The notes: a model not told the origin generated them from the sequence alone. A DNA stretch of 64,000 nt from Aestuariivivens insulae (GCF_022662195.1 NZ_JAKMCS010000006.1:208471-272470); one strand, 5' to 3'; shown: positions 26,089-36,114, counted from the stretch's first letter. Numbers and translations are program-made.

Positions 26089-26541
26089 TATTAACCTGTG
26101 TCTGTTTCAAAGATGCAGTTTATCAAGTAGTTAATAAATGATATCACAAATCAGCAGTCATTCCGAACGTGTCACACTGAGCGCAGTCGAAGTGAGGTAC
26201 GAGGAGGAATCTCATAATAATGGGATTTACCTACGTTGAACCTTTCGGTTTCTCGTCATTCGCTTCTCTCTTTCAGGCAATAACAAACATCTAATATTAG
26301 CCGTTTTAATTATTTTAAACACTCAATAAATAATACAACCCTGGTTTTATTGGTTGTTTCAATAAGAAATGCAGTAACTAATTATTCCACAGTAAAGCAT
26401 TTCATTTTTTACTTTATTAATACATTTTTACAGATTTATTTTTAATTTTTATAAATCCTATTAATTCTATAGGAATTATATTGTTATTAAAAAATAATAA
26501 AGTTATTTTTGCCCAAACACTAAAAAACGATTAATTGTAAA
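26089..26541. other. Intergenic region with a dispersed repeat and a promoter
   Basis: This 453-base gap separates the nuo operon from the [2Fe-2S] ferredoxin. It contains copy 2 of the 24-base repeat at 26171-26194 (GTCACACTGAGCGCAGTCGA then AGTG) and, at its end, a good promoter at 26481-26511. I see no open reading frame with coding character in it. Confidence 0.7.
26481..26511 (+). promoter_or_regulatory. Promoter of the [2Fe-2S] ferredoxin gene
   Basis: TTG at 26481-26483 and TATTTTTG at 26504-26511 (fits TAnnTTTG) are 20 bases apart and 31 bases upstream of the ferredoxin ATG. Confidence 0.65.
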
Positions 26542-26871
26542 ATGAGCGATATTACAATAAAAGTAACGGATAGGGATGGTAATAAACATGAGGTTTTAGC
26601 TCCTACAGATATGGCAATGAATTTGATGGAAGTCGTGCGGTCTTACGAACTGGCTCCAGAAGGCACTATTGGTATTTGTGGCGGTATGGCCATGTGTGCA
26701 TCCTGTCAATGTTATGTGTTAAGTAATAACAATATACAGGAAATGAGTGATGATGAAGAGGCCATGTTAGCAGAAGCTTTTAATGTACAAAAAAACAGTC
26801 GTTTGGGCTGTCAAATACAAATAACACCAGAAATGGAAGGCCTTGAGGTAGCGTTGGCTCCTGAAGATTAA
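26542..26871 (+). CDS. Adrenodoxin-type [2Fe-2S] ferredoxin
   Basis: A 109-residue plant/vertebrate-fold ferredoxin. The cluster ligands are CGGMAMCASCQCYV (Cys near residues 47, 53, 56 and 58) and the distal Cys in RLGCQIQI near residue 93. The CxxxxxCxxC spacing matches the adrenodoxin/Fdx group used in electron transfer or Fe-S assembly. It stands alone with its own promoter and shares a convergent terminator with the acyl-CoA dehydrogenase gene. A link to complex I is possible but not shown. Confidence 0.92.
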   Translation: MSDITIKVTDRDGNKHEVLAPTDMAMNLMEVVRSYELAPEGTIGICGGMAMCASCQCYVLSNNNIQEMSDDEEAMLAEAFNVQKNSRLGCQIQITPEMEGLEVALAPED

Positions 26872-26917
26872 AAGGTTAATTAGTTAAGTTAGGTTTTTGA
26901 AGCGTAAAGGAGTAAAT

Positions 26918-26960
26918 TGATGTGAAAAAGAAAAATTATTCAGTTTCCTTTTTCACATCA
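26918..26960. terminator. Bidirectional terminator
   Basis: TGATGTGAAAAAG (26918-26930) and CTTTTTCACATCA (26948-26960) form a perfect 13 bp stem between the convergent ferredoxin and acyl-CoA dehydrogenase genes. TTTTATTT follows on the plus strand. Confidence 0.8.
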
Positions 26961-26963
26961 GTT

Positions 26964-28142
26964 TTATTTAAACGCATTCAGCCCCGTTATGTCCAAGCCT
27001 GTAATTAGTAAATGGATGTCATGTGTGCCTTCATAAGTAATAACACTTTCAAGGTTCATAGAATGGCGCATAATACTGTATTCGCCAGTAATGCCCATGC
27101 CTCCTAACATCTGCCTGGCTTCCCTGGCGATCTTAATGGCCATGTCCACATTATTGCGTTTGGCCATGGATATCTGTGCTGAGGTTGCTTTGCCCTCATT
27201 TCGAAGGGTTCCCAATCTCCAGGTAAGCAGTTGTGCCTTGGTGATTTCGGTTATCATTTCGGCAAGTTTCTTTTGTTGCAATTGGAACTGTCCAATAGGT
27301 TTTCCAAATTGTATACGTTCTTTGCTGTAACGCAATGCGGTATCATAACAGTCCATTGCTGCTCCAATGGCCCCCCAGGCAATACCATAACGCGCAGAAT
27401 CCAAACAACCCAATGGTGCACCTAGCCCCGATTTGTTAGGCAATAGGTTTTCCTTGGGAACCTTTACATTATCAAAGATAAGTTCTCCCGTTGCCGATGC
27501 ACGAAGCGACCATTTATTATGGGTTTCAGGTGTTGAAAAGCCTTCCATGCCACGCTCTACAATAAGCCCATGTATACGGCCTTCTTCATTTTTTGCCCAT
27601 ACTACTGCCAGTTGGGCAAAAGGTGCATTACTAATCCACATTTTGGCGCCATTTAGCAAGTAGTGGTCACCCATATCCTTAAAATTGGTAACCATACCAC
27701 TAGGATTACTGCCATAATCTGGCTCGGTCAAACCAAAGCAGCCCATCCACTCGCCGCTGGCTAACTTAGGTAAATATTTTTGGCGTTGGGCCTCATTGCC
27801 ATATTTCCAGATAGGATACATAACCAAAGACGATTGTACCGATGCTGTACTGCGAATACCGGAATCTCCCCGCTCTATTTCCTGCATAATCAGTCCATAG
27901 GAAATCTGGTCCAGTCCAGCACCACCGTATTCCATTGGGATGTAGGGACCAAAAGCACCTATTTCAGCCAACCCCTCTATAATTTGCATAGGGAATTCGG
28001 CCTTTTGGGCATAATCTTCAATAATAGGGGATACTTCCCGTTTTACCCATTCACGGGCGGCGTCCCTAACTAGCTTGTGTTCTTCTGTTAAAAGCTCGTC
28101 TAAGTTATAGTAATCTGGTGCTTCAAATAAATCTGGTTTCAT
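26964..28142 (-). CDS. Acyl-CoA dehydrogenase, probably glutaryl-CoA dehydrogenase
   Basis: A 392-residue flavoprotein of the acyl-CoA dehydrogenase family. It shows GCFGLTEPDYGSNPSGM near residue 135, WISNAPFAQLAVVWAK, the FAD-binding RIQFGKPIGQFQLQQKKLAE and QMLGGMGITGEYSIMRH. The catalytic Glu is expected in VITYEGTHDIH near residue 375. The EPDYGSNPSGM segment and overall length resemble glutaryl-CoA dehydrogenase (lysine/tryptophan degradation), but the substrate is not certain. A single gene with no neighbouring beta-oxidation genes. Confidence 0.9.
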   Translation of the reverse strand: MKPDLFEAPDYYNLDELLTEEHKLVRDAAREWVKREVSPIIEDYAQKAEFPMQIIEGLAEIGAFGPYIPMEYGGAGLDQISYGLIMQEIERGDSGIRSTASVQSSLVMYPIWKYGNEAQRQKYLPKLASGEWMGCFGLTEPDYGSNPSGMVTNFKDMGDHYLLNGAKMWISNAPFAQLAVVWAKNEEGRIHGLIVERGMEGFSTPETHNKWSLRASATGELIFDNVKVPKENLLPNKSGLGAPLGCLDSARYGIAWGAIGAAMDCYDTALRYSKERIQFGKPIGQFQLQQKKLAEMITEITKAQLLTWRLGTLRNEGKATSAQISMAKRNNVDMAIKIAREARQMLGGMGITGEYSIMRHSMNLESVITYEGTHDIHLLITGLDITGLNAFK

Positions 28143-28787
28143 TCCTTATGAAGTATTTTGTAATTACATAATTGTAAAATTATGTGCTATTTTATTGTTG
28201 AAAATGTAATAATTAGTCAAATTTAAATAAATCAACTGATAAATTTCAAAATATAAATCATTATTTAAATGATGTAAGATAAGGCGGTTTGATATGCTAC
28301 AATATAGTGTTAGTTTATTTTAAATAAGACTGGAAATTAAGAGTTTAATCTTTTTCATTGAAAAGAATTAAACAACAAAATTAACTTGAGTAGTTATATT
28401 TGGAATAAAGTCAGTGTGTTATAAGTGAAAAAAGATTTCTAGCTAAGTTACAATAGCTATAATCTATATAAATTTATAACTTTTGTTCATACATTTTTTA
28501 ATTTTTTTGTATAAACATTATAACATTATATACTAAAGTATAAGAAGTTAATTATAACTGGTTATTTTGAACAACTTTAAATTCTGATAAGAAGTTAGGA
28601 GTTTCAATAGGGGAATACCTGTTAAATAAACGTATAATAAGTAGAGGGTAACAAGAACAGAACGAATTTACCGTGCTAAATGTACTCTTTTCAATATGAG
28701 TATTTAAAGGAATAACTTTATTGATTTACATTTGGTTAGATTGAAGTTTTACGCAACTAAAATTTAATGTAATAAAAAATAAGACGC
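28143..28787. other. Long AT-rich intergenic region
   Basis: 645 bases between divergent genes (acyl-CoA dehydrogenase and the PSD1 cluster). It is very AT-rich with no coding frame and no repeat that I can identify. It presumably holds the two divergent promoters. The size is unusual here and could hide a small RNA, but I see no clear hairpin-plus-T-run. Confidence 0.5.
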
Positions 28788-31481
28788 ATGCATATTTATA
28801 GGATTATAAACCTTTGCTTTTTTATCTTTCTTTTTTTTACATCTTGTAAGGATGAAAAAATAAATTTCAATACCCAAGTACGTCCTATACTTAATAAGAA
28901 GTGTATTAGTTGCCATGGAGGCGTTAAACAATCTGGAGGGTTTGGTTTGGTATTTAGGGAGAATGCTTTAGCTGAAACAGTTAATGGTAAGATAGGAGTT
29001 GTTCCTGGTCATCCTGAAAAGAGTGAAATGATTAGAAGAATCAACCATAAGGATCCAGAAATGCGTATGCCTCTTGAAGGAGAACCGTTAAGTAAAGAAG
29101 AGATAAATATACTTACCAAATGGATTGAACAAGGAGCAGAATGGCAAGAGCATTGGGCTTATTTAAAGCCACAAGAACCAGAAGTAACTACAGATAATTT
29201 GGATTGGGGAGTAAACGAAATAGATTATTTTGTTTATAATGGCATGGAAGCGCATGATTTGTCTCCTAACAAACAGGCCAATCCTAACGATTTGGTGCGT
29301 CGCCTGTATTTGGATTTAATTGGGGTGCCTCCAACGACCAAACAGGCAAAAACTTTTGTTAGCGATCCTTCCGATAAAGCTTATGAAGCATTGGTAGACA
29401 CCCTTTTGCAATCGCCCAAATACGGTGAGCATTGGGCCAGTATGTGGTTGGATTTAGCTAGGTATGCCGACTCCAAAGGCTATGAAGCCGACAGGGCCAG
29501 GGAAATATGGAAGTATCGCGATTGGGTTATCAAAGCATTTAATGAAGATAAACCTTTCGATCAATTTACCATTGAACAATTAGCAGGTGATTTATTGCCC
29601 AACCCTACCGAAGATCAATATATAGCAACGGCATTTCATAGAAATACATTGAATAATGGAGAAGGTGGTACCGATAATGAAGAGTACAGAATATCTTCAG
29701 TAATAGATCGTGTTAATACCACGTGGGAAGTATGGCAATCTACAACAATGGCTTGTGTGCAATGCCATAGTCATCCGTACGACCCTATAAAGCATAAAGA
29801 ATATTATACGTCTTTTGCCTTTTTTAATAATACCGCCGATTGGGATGTGCCTGCTGAACATCCTATATACAGGGAGTTTGACAGTTTAAGTACAACCCAA
29901 TTAGATGATGTTAAACAATGGATTACCAAAGTATCCTCAGAATCCGAAGCAAATGAATGGGAAGCCTTTCTTCGGATTCAGGAACCTAAAGTGCGTCCAG
30001 AGGATTTCGCTGAAACAGTACATACTACGCATTACAACAGATCCAATCAAGATTATATGGAGGTCTATGAGGGAGCATATATTAAACTTCAAAATGTAAA
30101 CCTGAGTAATATCGACAGGGTCTATGTGAATTATAGGCAATACATGAACGACAAAGGAAAGTTGTTAATTAAAAAGGATAGCCTTAATGGAACTCTTATA
30201 GGGGAAACGGTATTGAGCAAGTCCAATGGTTTTAGGAATGAGCCGGTTATGCTTAAAACGAATGAAGAAACTGCTGACCTGTACTTTCAATTTACAAGTA
30301 ATAATAAAGATTATCTGTGCTTTTTGGATGGGTTTTTATTCTCTGAAAAGCTGCCGATCGAAGATAAAGAAGAAGCTTCCGAAGTCTATCATAAAATAGA
30401 TGATTTGCTAAATTCAGGGTTTAAGCATTCAACCCCAGTAATGGTTGAAAAACCAAAAGACTTTGGCAGATTAACCCAAGTGTTCGACAGGGGTAACTGG
30501 TTGGTGTTGGGGGATACCGTTCAAACCGATATTCCAAAGTTATTTAATGTAAATAACAGGCAGTTTAAAAGTAGATTGGATTTGGCTGAATGGTTGGTGA
30601 GTGAAGATAATTATCTCACAGGACGAGTGATTGCCAATCGCTTTTGGGCCAAATTATTTGGAAAAGGGATTGTACTTACTTCAGAAGATTTTGGAACCCT
30701 AGGGGAGAAGCCTACACATCCTGAATTACTCGATTGGCTGGCTTTACGATTTTCAAAAGATTGGAATTGGAGCATGAAAACATTAATACGGCATATAGTG
30801 CTTTCTGCAACCTATAAACAAAGTGCTGTTATTACCGAGGAGGCCAAGCAAATAGATCCGCATAATCAATGGTTGGCACGAAGTTCGAGAGTAAGATTAT
30901 CGGCCGAACAAATAAGAGACCAGGCCCTAGCCGTATCTGGGTTATTAAGTGATAAAATGTACGGACCGAGTGTTATGCCCTATCAGCCAGAAGGTGTTTG
31001 GACGGTTGTATACAGTAATGATACCTGGAAAACAAGTCCCGGAGAAGATGCCTATCGAAGAGGTTTGTACACCTATTTAAGGCGGTCTAGTCCCTATCCT
31101 TCGTTTATAAGCTTTGATGCTTCCGAGAGAGAGACTTGTCTATCAAGACGTATTAATACCAATACCCCAATCCAAGCACTTGTGACCTTAAACGATCCGG
31201 TATATTTTGAAGCGGCCATGCATTTGGCGCAACAGATAGAAACAATTGAAGGAGATAATAAGCTTAAGGTCGAAACGGCTTATACCAAGGTGATGGGCAA
31301 AAAGATCACACCAGAGAAATTGGGAGTATTAGTAAAATTATTAGAAGATACCAAAACGTATTATCAGGAGAATAAAGAAGAAGCACATGAGTTAGTGAAA
31401 TCCGATAATTTAGAATTGGCCTCACTTACAATCATGATGAATGTTTTAATGAACATGGATGAATTTATCGTAAAAAGCTAA
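28788..31481 (+). CDS. PSD1 and planctomycete cytochrome C domain protein, lipoprotein
   Basis: 897 residues. The signal peptide ends in a lipobox (FFTSC). An N-terminal PSCyt1-type heme motif (CISCHG, near residue 43) is followed by KWIEQGAEWQEHWAYL, a PSCyt2/DUF1549 domain (LDLIGVPPT, WLDLARYADSKGYEAD), a second CxxCH (CVQCHSHPYDPIKHKEYY, near residue 325), and the C-terminal PSD1/DUF1553 domain (WLVSEDNYLTGRVIANRFW, TPIQALVTLNDP). The family is abundant in Planctomycetes and occurs in marine Bacteroidota, usually paired with DUF1501 as here. It is thought to act in periplasmic redox chemistry of sugars or glycans, but its reaction is unproven. First gene of a four-gene cluster. Confidence 0.92.
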   Translation: MHIYRIINLCFFIFLFFTSCKDEKINFNTQVRPILNKKCISCHGGVKQSGGFGLVFRENALAETVNGKIGVVPGHPEKSEMIRRINHKDPEMRMPLEGEPLSKEEINILTKWIEQGAEWQEHWAYLKPQEPEVTTDNLDWGVNEIDYFVYNGMEAHDLSPNKQANPNDLVRRLYLDLIGVPPTTKQAKTFVSDPSDKAYEALVDTLLQSPKYGEHWASMWLDLARYADSKGYEADRAREIWKYRDWVIKAFNEDKPFDQFTIEQLAGDLLPNPTEDQYIATAFHRNTLNNGEGGTDNEEYRISSVIDRVNTTWEVWQSTTMACVQCHSHPYDPIKHKEYYTSFAFFNNTADWDVPAEHPIYREFDSLSTTQLDDVKQWITKVSSESEANEWEAFLRIQEPKVRPEDFAETVHTTHYNRSNQDYMEVYEGAYIKLQNVNLSNIDRVYVNYRQYMNDKGKLLIKKDSLNGTLIGETVLSKSNGFRNEPVMLKTNEETADLYFQFTSNNKDYLCFLDGFLFSEKLPIEDKEEASEVYHKIDDLLNSGFKHSTPVMVEKPKDFGRLTQVFDRGNWLVLGDTVQTDIPKLFNVNNRQFKSRLDLAEWLVSEDNYLTGRVIANRFWAKLFGKGIVLTSEDFGTLGEKPTHPELLDWLALRFSKDWNWSMKTLIRHIVLSATYKQSAVITEEAKQIDPHNQWLARSSRVRLSAEQIRDQALAVSGLLSDKMYGPSVMPYQPEGVWTVVYSNDTWKTSPGEDAYRRGLYTYLRRSSPYPSFISFDASERETCLSRRINTNTPIQALVTLNDPVYFEAAMHLAQQIETIEGDNKLKVETAYTKVMGKKITPEKLGVLVKLLEDTKTYYQENKEEAHELVKSDNLELASLTIMMNVLMNMDEFIVKS

Positions 31482-31491
31482 ACGGGTAACT

Positions 31492-32961
31492 ATGGATTTA
31501 TATAACGAATCACAAAAGAGAAAGTTAGAGTTTACAACTAGGCGACATTTCCTAAAGAAGTGCAGTACTGGTTTAGGCGGTATTGCATTGGCATCCTTAA
31601 TGGGGCCACAATATATGTTTGGAAGTAATAATACCGTTGAAAGCTTTGATCCGGGAAGGCTTCCGCACTTCTTGCCTAAGGCAAAGCGGGTGATCTATTT
31701 GCATATGGCTGGGGCACCGTCGCAATTGGAATTATTTGACTATAAACCGGAATTACAAAAGCTTCATGGATTGGATTGCCCGCAGTCGCTCTTGGAAGGT
31801 AAGCGCTTTGCGTTTATCCAGGGTGTGCCCAAAATGTTAGGCCCTCAATTCAATTTTAAGCAGTACGGACAATCGGGAACCTATGTATCGGATGCTTTGC
31901 CCCATTTTAGTGAAATAGTTGACGATGTGGCGATCATAAAATCAATGCATACCGATGAATTTAATCACGCACCAGCACAGTTGTTATTGCAAACAGGAAG
32001 TGCACGGTCCGGAAGACCGAGTATTGGTGCTTGGGTCACTTATGGTTTAGGTTCGGAAAATGAAAACCTGCCAGGTTATATGGTTTTAGTTTCTGGAGGA
32101 AAAAATCCAAGTGCCGGGAAGAATGCCTGGGGAAGTGGGTTCTTGCCTTCCGAATACCAGGGGGTGCAGTGCCGTAATTCTGGAGATCCAATTCTTTACG
32201 TATCAAATCCTAATGGGATGAGTCGTGATATTAGAAAAAAATCATTGGAGGCCATTAACGAAATAAATAGGAGTGAATACAAGGAGTTTAATGACGATGA
32301 GACTCTGTCGCGTATTGCACAGTACGAGATGGCTTTTAAAATGCAAGTATCGGTGCCCGATGTGATGGATATTTCCAAAGAGCCCGAATATATTCGTGAG
32401 ATGTATGGCGCCAAACAGGGTGAGGCTTCTTTTGCAAATAACTGTTTGCTGGCCCGAAGACTGGTAGAGCAGGGTGTACGCTTTGTTCAGTTGTACCATT
32501 GGGGTTGGGACATGCATGGCGATAGTAAAGCGACCTCTTTAAATGAAGGGTTAAAGACAAAATGTGGAGAAGTAGATCAGCCTATGGCAGCGCTTGTTAA
32601 AGATTTAAAGCAGCGTGGTCTTTTAGACGATACCTTAGTCGTTTGGGGAGGAGAGTTTGGAAGAACCCCAATGCGTGAAAACAGAGGTGGTCGTATAATG
32701 CCTTATTACGGAAGGGACCACCATACCGAAGCTTATAGTATCTGGATGGCCGGTGGTGGTGTTAAAGGCGGCATTTCCTATGGGGAAACGGACGAAATAG
32801 GATATTACGGTATCAAGGACAGAGTGCATATACACGATTTGCAAGCTACCATATTAAATCAATTGGGAATTAATCATGAAAAGTTTACTTATAATTTTCA
32901 AGGTAGGGATTTCAGGCTAACCGATGTACATGGTCATGTTGTTAAAGATCTACTTATATAA
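31492..32961 (+). CDS. DUF1501 domain-containing protein, Tat-exported
   Basis: 489 residues. A twin-arginine signal (TTRRHFLKKCSTGLGGIALA) suggests export of a folded protein. The DUF1501 body resembles the sulfatase/alkaline-phosphatase fold, with HMAGAPSQLELFDYKPEL near residue 72, DEFNHAPAQLLLQTGS, VRFVQLYHWGWDMHG and VWGGEFGRTPM. It starts 10 bases after the PSD1 gene, its standard partner. Enzymatic activity has not been established for the family. Confidence 0.93.
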   Translation: MDLYNESQKRKLEFTTRRHFLKKCSTGLGGIALASLMGPQYMFGSNNTVESFDPGRLPHFLPKAKRVIYLHMAGAPSQLELFDYKPELQKLHGLDCPQSLLEGKRFAFIQGVPKMLGPQFNFKQYGQSGTYVSDALPHFSEIVDDVAIIKSMHTDEFNHAPAQLLLQTGSARSGRPSIGAWVTYGLGSENENLPGYMVLVSGGKNPSAGKNAWGSGFLPSEYQGVQCRNSGDPILYVSNPNGMSRDIRKKSLEAINEINRSEYKEFNDDETLSRIAQYEMAFKMQVSVPDVMDISKEPEYIREMYGAKQGEASFANNCLLARRLVEQGVRFVQLYHWGWDMHGDSKATSLNEGLKTKCGEVDQPMAALVKDLKQRGLLDDTLVVWGGEFGRTPMRENRGGRIMPYYGRDHHTEAYSIWMAGGGVKGGISYGETDEIGYYGIKDRVHIHDLQATILNQLGINHEKFTYNFQGRDFRLTDVHGHVVKDLLI

Positions 32962-32979
32962 TCTAAAGAAAGGATATCA

Positions 32980-33888
32980 ATGAAGCAAACCAGGCGTCAG
33001 TTCATTACAACAGCGAGTGCAGCAGGAGCAGGCTTAGTTTTAAGTAGTATGAAATTACCTGAAAACGTAGCTCCAAAAAGAGGGTTTTCACTTAAAATAT
33101 ATGCAACCCGATGGGGATTTAATGGTTCCATGGATGCGTTTTGTAAAGCAGCTAAAAAGGAAGGCTACGATGGTATTGAAGATTGGTTTCCCAGTAATGA
33201 AGCAGGTGAGCAGGCGTTATATGAGGCATTGGATAAGTACAATTTAAGATTTGGGGCTTTAACCGGTAGTGGAGGAGCTAATTTTACTGCCCATAAAGAA
33301 AGTTACAAGGCTAATTTAACAAAGGTAATTTCCAGAAAGCCGGATTTTATAAATTGTCATGCTGGAAAAGACTTCTTTACTTTCGATGAGAGTAGGGAGC
33401 TTATGGAATTTGCCATTGAGGAATCCAAAGTTTCAGGCGTGCCCGTGTACCAGGAAACCCATCGTGGACGCATGTTATTTGCGCCCCATATTTGTGGTCA
33501 CTTTATAGATGCTACTCCAGAACTCAAGTTAACCTTAGATATTTCGCATTGGTGTGTTGTGGCCGAAAGCTTGTTGGAAAACCAGAAAGAAACGGTAGAA
33601 AAAGCATTGAAGCGTACCAGCCATATCCATTCCAGAATTGGACACGAGGAAGGGCCTCAGGTTAGCGAGCCAAGAGCGCCAGAATGGCAAAGGGCTGTCG
33701 ATGCGCATTATGCTTGGTGGGATAAAGTAGTAAACTATAAAAAAGAAGCGGGAGAACCCTTAACAATGACTACCGAGTTCGGGCCTGCAAACTATATGTG
33801 GACTATGCCGTATACGCGTCAGCCACTAGCCGATCAATGGGCTATTAATGTGCATATGATGCAGGAATGGCGTAAAAGGTATTTGTAA
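32980..33888 (+). CDS. Sugar phosphate isomerase/epimerase family protein, Tat signal
   Basis: 302 residues. A twin-arginine-type start (TRRQFITTASAAGAGLVLSS) precedes an AP-endonuclease-2-like TIM barrel. Likely metal ligands occur in INCHAGKD, YQETHRGR, LTLDISHWCVV, HIHSRIGHEEGP and TTEFGPANY. Export together with the DUF1501 and PSD1 proteins suggests a periplasmic sugar-modifying pathway. Substrate unknown. Confidence 0.88.
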   Translation: MKQTRRQFITTASAAGAGLVLSSMKLPENVAPKRGFSLKIYATRWGFNGSMDAFCKAAKKEGYDGIEDWFPSNEAGEQALYEALDKYNLRFGALTGSGGANFTAHKESYKANLTKVISRKPDFINCHAGKDFFTFDESRELMEFAIEESKVSGVPVYQETHRGRMLFAPHICGHFIDATPELKLTLDISHWCVVAESLLENQKETVEKALKRTSHIHSRIGHEEGPQVSEPRAPEWQRAVDAHYAWWDKVVNYKKEAGEPLTMTTEFGPANYMWTMPYTRQPLADQWAINVHMMQEWRKRYL

Positions 33889-33910
33889 ACTGGTTATAAT
33901 CGAAAATAAT

Positions 33911-33996
33911 TCCTCGAGGCTTTGCCTCGGGGTTTCCGTTGAAATAGTCATTCCCATTTGGTCACTGAGGATACTCGAAGTGATAATGGGAATCAA
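33911..33996. repeat. Hairpin cluster with dispersed repeat copy 3
   Basis: CCTCGAGGC/GCCTCGGGG around a TTT loop (about 33912-33932) is followed by a larger stem with arms ATTCCCATT and AATGGGAAT. The loop of the second stem contains copy 3 of the dispersed repeat (33961-33982). It lies between the isomerase gene and the DUF2231 gene. Confidence 0.65.
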
Positions 33997-34011
33997 AATA
34001 AAATTTAATTC

Positions 34012-35388
34012 ATGACATTTTTTTTAGAGTCAAATATCTATCAGTTTTTTGGAAGGTTTCACGCCATGTTGGTGCATTTGCCTATTGGTTTTATCATATT
34101 GGCTGTAGTTTTTGAGCTGCTTGCGTTAAAGAAAAAAATAGATTTAAACCGGGCCATTTCCTATGCGTTTTTAGCAGGGGCTTTATCTGGTTTTATTTCC
34201 ATTATTTTGGGTTTAATGCTGGCTTCCGATGGCGGTTATAATGAGGCGACGTTGAATACCCATAAGTGGACAGGAATTACCATGACCCTCACGGCATTTC
34301 TGCTCTTTTTTATAAAACGAAAGCAGAATACCATATTATGGGCCAAGAAAAGTTATCCTTTGTTAATGGTCTTGGTGGTAACCTTGTTATTTGTAGCTGG
34401 GCATAATGGTGGGAATTTAACACACGGATCCGATTATTTGTTGGAACATGCCCCAAATCCTATTAGAACTTTAGTAGGGATGAAGCCCATTAGGGATCGT
34501 GTAACAGATTTGGATGAAGCATTGGTTTATGAAGATGTTATTCATCCTATTTTTGAGGCCAAATGCAATGTGTGCCATAATAGCGACAAAGCTAAAGGCG
34601 ATTTGTTGTTAACCGATCCCGAGAGTATTATGAAAGGCGGTGAGAACGGCGAGGTAATTGCCACTGGTAATGCTAAGGAAAGTGAACTCTATAGACGGGT
34701 TACGTTGAGTCCTACACATAAAGAATTTATGCCAACCGAGGGACGAACGCCACTTACCAAAGAGGAAACGATGTTAATACAATGGTGGATTGATGAAGGT
34801 GCTCCTTTCGATAAAAAGGTTGTAGCACTTAATCTTACCGATCGTACCAAAGCCCACCTAAGGGATGTGGGTATCGGTTTAAAGCAGACCTTTATAGAAA
34901 GTCTGGATTTAGAAGTGGTTGATGATAACATTATTGAGGCTATTGAAGCAGAAGGTTTTAAAATAAAACCGATTACGGGAAACAGTACTTTACTGGAGGT
35001 TGCCTATTCGCCTTATAACAAAAGCCCTATAACGGCTGAAAAACTAGAGGTGCTTTTAAAAGCTAAAACCAATATTGTATGGCTTAATTTCTCTGATATA
35101 AGATTGCAGGAAGCACTGATTCCTAAATTAGGACAATTGGAAAATCTTGTAGAACTTAGAATTAATAATACCAATTTAACCGATGAAGGCGTAAAAGCAT
35201 TAGCTTCCTTAAAGCATTTAGAATACCTTAATGTTTACGGAAACCCCATTACCGATGCTAGTGTTGAAAGTTTTCAGAAATTAACAAGTTTGCAAAAAAT
35301 ATACCTGTGGAAAACAGGTGTTTCTGAGACTGGTGTTCAGGAATTAAAGAATGCCTTAAACCATGTGAATGTTGTGCTTGGTCTATAG
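34012..35388 (+). CDS. DUF2231 membrane/planctomycete cytochrome c/leucine-rich-repeat protein
   Basis: 458 residues with three parts. The N-terminus has four membrane helices of DUF2231 type, with HAMLVHLPIGFIIL near residue 18 and HKWTGITMTL. A PSCyt1-type cytochrome domain follows with one CNVCHNSDKAKGDLLL motif near residue 187 and WWIDEGAPF. The C-terminal 110 residues are leucine-rich-like repeats (LVELRINNTNLTDEGVKAL, LEYLNVYGNPITDASVESF). This fits a membrane-anchored heme protein passing electrons between the PSD1 system and the quinone pool, with the repeat region as a docking surface. That role is inferred. Confidence 0.88.
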   Translation: MTFFLESNIYQFFGRFHAMLVHLPIGFIILAVVFELLALKKKIDLNRAISYAFLAGALSGFISIILGLMLASDGGYNEATLNTHKWTGITMTLTAFLLFFIKRKQNTILWAKKSYPLLMVLVVTLLFVAGHNGGNLTHGSDYLLEHAPNPIRTLVGMKPIRDRVTDLDEALVYEDVIHPIFEAKCNVCHNSDKAKGDLLLTDPESIMKGGENGEVIATGNAKESELYRRVTLSPTHKEFMPTEGRTPLTKEETMLIQWWIDEGAPFDKKVVALNLTDRTKAHLRDVGIGLKQTFIESLDLEVVDDNIIEAIEAEGFKIKPITGNSTLLEVAYSPYNKSPITAEKLEVLLKAKTNIVWLNFSDIRLQEALIPKLGQLENLVELRINNTNLTDEGVKALASLKHLEYLNVYGNPITDASVESFQKLTSLQKIYLWKTGVSETGVQELKNALNHVNVVLGL

Positions 35389-35397
35389 AATTCATAA

Positions 35398-36114
35398 TTA
35401 CATTTTTAAATAGAAGTCTTTTGTAAGATCTATATAATCTTGCGTGTATTGGTGCCTTTCAACCTCAATAGTCAATGTTTTGGTTTGAATGGCTTCTTTA
35501 AAAAATGAAAAGGCAATTAAGCTACGTTTAATTTTAGAAGAAGGGTTGCCCTTAACATGTAAAATACGGTTGGGGAAAAGCTTGTGTTTTGATGCTAGTG
35601 TGATAAACTGTTCCTCTTCTTTATAAGGAATAATAACAGAGAAAACCCCAGATCCTGAAAGTAATTTTGAAGTACTTTCAAGTAAATGTCCAAAAGGAAG
35701 AGCGTCTTGAAATCTGGCTAAATCCCGTTGATTGTTATTGGTTTTATAGTCTTCAGCATAAAAAGGCGGGTTACAAACAATAAGGTCGTATTGGTCCTCA
35801 ATTTCATTAGTAAATTCTTCTAGAGAAGCATGGTAACAAAACAGGCGATCATTCCACGGCGATTGCTCAAAATTATCGACACACTGTTCGTAAGCACTGT
35901 CATCAATTTCAATGGCATCAATAACTTCGGCATGACTACGTTGTGCCAGAATGAGAGATATAATGCCAGTGCCAGCACCAATATCCAATATGGAAAAAGG
36001 GTTCTTTTCAATTGGTGACCAAGCACCCAAAAGGACACTGTCGGTACCAATTTTCATGGCACATTGGTCTTGTTTAACAGCAAAATTTTTAAAGACAAAC
36101 GGTTTTTTGGACAT
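35398..36114 (-). CDS. tRNA1(Val) (adenine(37)-N6)-methyltransferase
   Basis: A 238-residue class I SAM methyltransferase. DIGAGTGIISLILAQR near residue 41 is the SAM-binding motif, and NPPFY near residue 115 is the N6-adenine methyltransferase NPPY-type motif. Length and the N-terminal FVFKNFAVKQDQCAMKIGTD match YfiC/TrmN6. The ATG at 36114 is used because the codon before it is TTG and the family starts near MSKKPF. It is convergent with the DUF2231 gene with only 9 bases between stops. Confidence 0.9.
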   Translation of the reverse strand: MSKKPFVFKNFAVKQDQCAMKIGTDSVLLGAWSPIEKNPFSILDIGAGTGIISLILAQRSHAEVIDAIEIDDSAYEQCVDNFEQSPWNDRLFCYHASLEEFTNEIEDQYDLIVCNPPFYAEDYKTNNNQRDLARFQDALPFGHLLESTSKLLSGSGVFSVIIPYKEEEQFITLASKHKLFPNRILHVKGNPSSKIKRSLIAFSFFKEAIQTKTLTIEVERHQYTQDYIDLTKDFYLKM

